From an uncultured Holophagaceae bacterium (GTDB lineage: Bacteria; Acidobacteriota; Holophagae; Holophagales; Holophagaceae), in the NCBI GenBank assembly GCA_903890595.1, contig CAITBU010000098.1, forward strand, positions 1 to 25,715: DNA of 25,715 nucleotides, read 5' to 3'. The position numbers were made by a program, and so were the translations under genes. The notes beneath the pieces are model-generated. The model did no database searches. It was not told the origin of the DNA and saw nothing but the letters and a program-made list of their open reading frames with translations. Below, in pieces: positions 23,091-25,715 of the stretch (within the stretch, counting starts at the first letter, position 1; each line of letters starts with the position of its first letter).

Positions 23091-24560
23091 TCAGCCCAGC
23101 CGCTCGTGGGGCAGGGCGGGGACGGGGGCGTAGATGGTGCTGAGGGAATCCACCATGTAGAGGTTCCCCACCCGGCCCGTGTAGGCGCAGGCGAACTGCT
23201 GGACCTGGTCGGCAAACCGGGTCTGCTCATCCCGGTCCCGGAACATGGGTCCCCAGAGCGGATTGAAGGCGGCCTCGACCCGCGCCAGGGTGGTTTCGAG
23301 CTCCTGTGCCTGGGCCGCGGCCCGCACCTCCAGGGCCTCCGTGCTGGCGGCCAGGTGGGCCGCCTCGTGGTCCAGGGCCTGGGCGGCCTCGGGGCCCATG
23401 CGTGGCCCCAGCACGTGGCTGTGGGCCCGGTTCCGCTTCCACTGGTCCAGCAGGACGGAGGCCCGGCGCTGGGTCCGTCGCCGGGCGGTCTCCAGGGCCT
23501 GCAGTCCCCGCAGGTCATTGGCCCTTGCCTCCAGGATCCGAAGCTCCCGCTCCAGCTCCGGCACCAGCATGAGGGTGCGCCAGGAAGCGTTCTTCTTGGA
23601 GCGGAGGACATCGCCGTAGATGTGGTCGCCCACATAGAGCACCTGCTCCCCACTGGCACCCAGCATGGTCTCCAGCCAGGTCGCATGGCCCCCGGTGTAG
23701 CAATGGGGATGCCCCGCCAGGGGGTGGGCTTCCGGCGCCTCCAGGAAGAAGGCCGGCTTCTGGCTGCTCACCACCACCAGATCGAAGTAGTCGGTCCAGC
23801 GGGGCCTGGCCTCGTCCAGGCCGTTCAGGAGGTGGCTCAGCACACCATCGGTGAAGGCCCAGTCGCTGTTGGTGAGGAGGAAGAGCTTCTTGCCCTCTCG
23901 CTTGAGGCGGTCCAGAGCCAGGGAAAGCTGGGGGTCCTTGGGGATGAAGAAGTCCCGGTGCTGCAGGATCTCGGCCTTCATCTCGCCGTTCCGGTGGACC
24001 GTGTCCACGGCCCACCGTACGTCCCCGAAGAGCTGAAGGTAGTTGTCGGCCTTCAGGGCGCCGCAGTCCAGGCCATCCACCATCCGGGCGTAGAGGTGGC
24101 TCTCGGGAATCTCAAACAGCGTGTCGATGCAGCGAAACCCCTTTGCGGCAGTGGCCAGGCGCCGACGGCCGTAGGTGGCCTCCAGCTCCGTCCGGTCCAT
24201 GGGTCGGGTCCCGTGGCAGGCCCGCACCGCCTGACGCTCGCGATTCAGCTTCAGGAGGTTCCCCCGGAGGCCATCCAGCACCAGGCCGCGCACGGCGAAG
24301 TCGGGGTCGTAGGTGGTCTCCAGCAGCCAGGGGGAGTAGCCCCGCTCCCGCACCAGCAGGCGGGCAGCCTTCTTGAAGGCCAGGTCATCGATCTCGGGCG
24401 AGCGGTAGCGGGCCAGGGTGTGGTCCATGTCGAACCCGATCGCGCGGATGGTCCCCATGGGCAGGGTGCGCAGGGCGTAGACCTTGTGCGCCGGGGGCAG
24501 ACGGTCCTCGCCTTCCACCAGGGGTGGCGAGGCGAGGAGGGCTGGGTCCGAGGCGTTCAT
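23091..24560 (-). CDS. HAD-IG family 5'-nucleotidase
   Basis: Haloacid-dehalogenase-superfamily phosphatase of 489 residues, in the family of cytosolic purine 5'-nucleotidases (NT5C2-like), which hydrolyse IMP/GMP-type nucleotides. Motif I is IGFDMDHTLARY, with nucleophile D44 and acid/base D46. Motif II is LFLLTNSDWAFTD, and the later acidic motif is VLYVGDHIYGDVLRSKK. A long helical segment (~350-450) follows, rich in Ala, Glu and Arg, and the C-terminal part has LWGPMFRDRDEQTRFADQVQQFACAYTGRVGNLYMVDS, typical of this family. The start at 24560 leaves ~25 residues before the conserved KVYALRTLPM. The substrate is inferred from family only. A 59-base gap separates it from the SprT-like gene upstream in the same direction. 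Confidence 0.87.
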   Translation of the reverse strand: MNASDPALLASPPLVEGEDRLPPAHKVYALRTLPMGTIRAIGFDMDHTLARYRSPEIDDLAFKKAARLLVRERGYSPWLLETTYDPDFAVRGLVLDGLRGNLLKLNRERQAVRACHGTRPMDRTELEATYGRRRLATAAKGFRCIDTLFEIPESHLYARMVDGLDCGALKADNYLQLFGDVRWAVDTVHRNGEMKAEILQHRDFFIPKDPQLSLALDRLKREGKKLFLLTNSDWAFTDGVLSHLLNGLDEARPRWTDYFDLVVVSSQKPAFFLEAPEAHPLAGHPHCYTGGHATWLETMLGASGEQVLYVGDHIYGDVLRSKKNASWRTLMLVPELERELRILEARANDLRGLQALETARRRTQRRASVLLDQWKRNRAHSHVLGPRMGPEAAQALDHEAAHLAASTEALEVRAAAQAQELETTLARVEAAFNPLWGPMFRDRDEQTRFADQVQQFACAYTGRVGNLYMVDSLSTIYAPVPALPHERLG

Positions 24561-24619
24561 GGCTGAAGTCTACTCGGCAGAAGCTACGGGCTGGTGGAGT
24601 CCTGGCGCAGGAGGCTCCC

Positions 24620-25015
24620 TCAGCCCTCTTCCGTGCCTATTCCATGCGTGATGCTCTGATGCCCGAAGACGCCGGCCGCCAGGGCGCGGAACCGCTCGGA
24701 GTGGCCCCAGTCCTTCTCCTGGTCCATCCAGAGCTTGTAGTGGATGAGCTCGTGCTCGAGGATGCGCCGCTGCACCTGCTCCGGGTCGTGGCAGTTCATC
24801 CCGCACACCTGCTGGGGCCAGGGCCAATCGCGCCGCCGCAGGAGGGGGATGCTCAGGCGGATCTCCGGGTGCCACTTGCCCCGGGCATCCTTCTCGATCA
24901 CGAAGAGCCCCGCGCAGCGGGCCATGCGGGGGGACCAGACCACGGGGGGCGGCGCGAGGTCCCAGCCGGCTTCGCGGAGGATGGCTTGAGCCTTCTGGCG
25001 GAGGGTGATGGGCAT
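24620..25015 (-). CDS. SprT-like zinc metalloprotein
   Basis: Product of 131 residues with an HExxH zinc motif (H88-E89-L-I-H92, in RILEHELIHYKLW) and a third histidine at H105 (DWGHSERFRALA), the spacing of SprT/Spartan-like zincin domains. The N-terminal ~40 residues form the helix and strand that precede the metal site. C71 and C75 (QVCGMNC) lie just upstream of it. The protein is shorter than E. coli SprT (~165 residues) and lacks the extra C-terminal zinc-ribbon cysteines of longer members. The role is unknown; peptidase activity is inferred from the motif. It is the last gene in GC-rich DNA before the composition changes abruptly at ~25120. Confidence 0.8.
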   Translation of the reverse strand: MPITLRQKAQAILREAGWDLAPPPVVWSPRMARCAGLFVIEKDARGKWHPEIRLSIPLLRRRDWPWPQQVCGMNCHDPEQVQRRILEHELIHYKLWMDQEKDWGHSERFRALAAGVFGHQSITHGIGTEEG

Positions 25016-25356
25016 GCCCTAGTTTGGGGCAGATCAGGTCTGAAACGGCATTGGTCGAAATCCTGCCCTGAGTTGTGAAACTCTAAGCCCTTCGGGAGGA
25101 AAGAGCGGAGAGTCTCGTTAGAAAATTTTTTATTTTTAAATGAGTATCTAGTCAATTTAATTAATATTTAGACAAATAAATGAAAATCCTAGACAAAGTT
25201 TGCACCAATAGAAATGTGAATTAGGCTGGTGCATCGATCTATTTTTTAAAAATTCGGAGAATAGTTGTGGATCAAATCATTTTTTTCAATGATTTCTGAA
25301 AATAACAATATATGATTATGCAAATAATTCAGTTATAATTTTTAATGAGGTTTAAT
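25016..25356. other. AT-rich intergenic region with composition break
   Basis: Up to about 25115 the DNA resembles its GC-rich neighbours; beyond that it is dominated by A/T runs. No gene is supported here. An AT-rich perfect hairpin AAATCATT-tttttc-AATGATTT lies at 25274-25295. A perfect TATAAT (25334-25339) sits too close to the next ribosome site to be its convincing promoter. No tRNA end or direct repeat marking an integration site is visible on this side. Confidence 0.5.
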
Positions 25357-25715
25357 ATGAATAGACTGTTGATTTGTATTTTAATAATATTTATTAATAA
25401 TATATATATTCATGCACAAACCCATCCAGGGATTCAGCAAAAACAATCATCAGATCCTTGCTGGGATTTTTCTGGTGATGCGTATGTAAAGTGCATCGAC
25501 GCCTTGAATGCAGGTTCTTCAAGCAAAAGTTGTAGTCAACTTTGCCCACAAAATTGCACCGAACCAATCGACAGCCCTTTATACAAGGGTACTTGTGATG
25601 CCCTAATAGAGGAATGCAACGGGACACCCCAGTCAGCCATTTGTAAGTGTGATGGAAAGGGCAATGCCCCCTTTTACAAGCTCGGTATCAAACATCTTAG
25701 ATATCAAAAATCTAA
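25357..25715 (+). CDS. Secreted cysteine-rich protein of unknown function, 3' end outside window
   Basis: The frame opens at ATG 25357 with GAGG at 25347-25350 and stays open to the window edge, 119 codons. The N-terminus MNRLLICILIIFINNIYIHAQ is a signal peptide with probable cleavage after A20. The mature part has nine cysteines (35, 46, 59, 63, 67, 80, 87, 96, 98), including CSQLCPQNC and CKCDGKG, and few hydrophobic stretches, so a disulfide-stabilised extracytoplasmic domain is likely. I recognise no family. Codon use is AT-rich in the signal peptide and moderate later, unlike every other gene here, suggesting a recently acquired region. Consistent low-GC coding with a signal peptide and ribosome site argues that it is real despite being incomplete. 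Confidence 0.65.
   Translation, partial: MNRLLICILIIFINNIYIHAQTHPGIQQKQSSDPCWDFSGDAYVKCIDALNAGSSSKSCSQLCPQNCTEPIDSPLYKGTCDALIEECNGTPQSAICKCDGKGNAPFYKLGIKHLRYQKS

Noticed and set aside
23106..24566. A long plus-strand open frame (~486 codons) opposite the 5'-nucleotidase gene
   Set aside because: Composition is Gly/Gln/Val-rich with no motifs, and it mirrors a clear HAD gene on the other strand; such shadows are normal in GC-rich DNA.
25334..25339. Perfect TATAAT as promoter of the cysteine-rich gene
   Set aside because: It would start transcription at ~25346, on the ribosome site at 25347; no -35 at the right distance, and such words are common in AT-rich DNA.
25394..25627. A 77-codon minus-strand frame in the AT-rich end
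   Set aside because: Antisense to the plus-strand secreted protein, which has a ribosome site, signal peptide and ordered cysteines; the minus frame has none of these.

Overview
This is a GC-rich, densely packed bacterial chromosome segment that turns AT-rich in its last ~600 bases. Gene content (membrane-bound [NiFe] uptake hydrogenase with maturation genes, ECF sigma/ChrR-type anti-sigma pair, several histidine kinases), frequent TTG starts and codon usage would fit an Acidobacteriota member such as the Holophagaceae (Geothrix/Holophaga), but no rRNA or other marker fixes the taxonomy, so this is only a guess.

Layout. 2-790: 3' part of a GAF plus degenerate-GGDEF protein. 884-5117: rsmI-hypA-hypB-hypF, tightly spaced. 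5118-5550: a repeat-rich gap. 5551-7609: two convergent transporters (MFS, EamA) that interrupt the hydrogenase locus. 7672-14294: hypC-hypD-hyaA-hyaB-hyaC-hyaD-hypE. Together these supply every Hyp protein (A-F), the two hydrogenase subunits, the cytochrome b anchor and the large-subunit protease. The small subunit carries all six cysteines of the O2-tolerant type of proximal cluster, so the enzyme should oxidise H2 outside the cytoplasmic membrane and pass electrons through cytochrome b to quinone even when some O2 is present.

14301-16904 (minus strand): a three-gene overlapping operon of histidine kinase, ECF sigma factor and ChrR-like zinc/cupin anti-sigma factor. 16970-18412: a soluble GAF histidine kinase. 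18417-18969: a compact cassette made of one four-helix-bundle (S23/TIGR02436-type) gene between inverted arrays of a 7-base repeat, wedged between the kinase and an ArnB-like sugar aminotransferase (18987-20177). 20258-22645: a membrane hybrid histidine kinase with a hairpin directly over its start. 22646-23090: a second repeat-rich gap. 23091-25015 (minus): a HAD 5'-nucleotidase and a SprT-like metalloprotein. 25016-25715: AT-rich DNA with the start of a small secreted cysteine-rich protein that runs off the window.

The most unusual content is the repeats: (i) the heptamer-flanked four-helix cassette; (ii) a ~115-base hairpin-forming element present twice in opposite orientation (5260-5374 and 22719-22833); (iii) 9-base-period repeats of the form CACnnAGnn arranged as inverted pairs in both large gaps; and (iv) the AT-rich right end.
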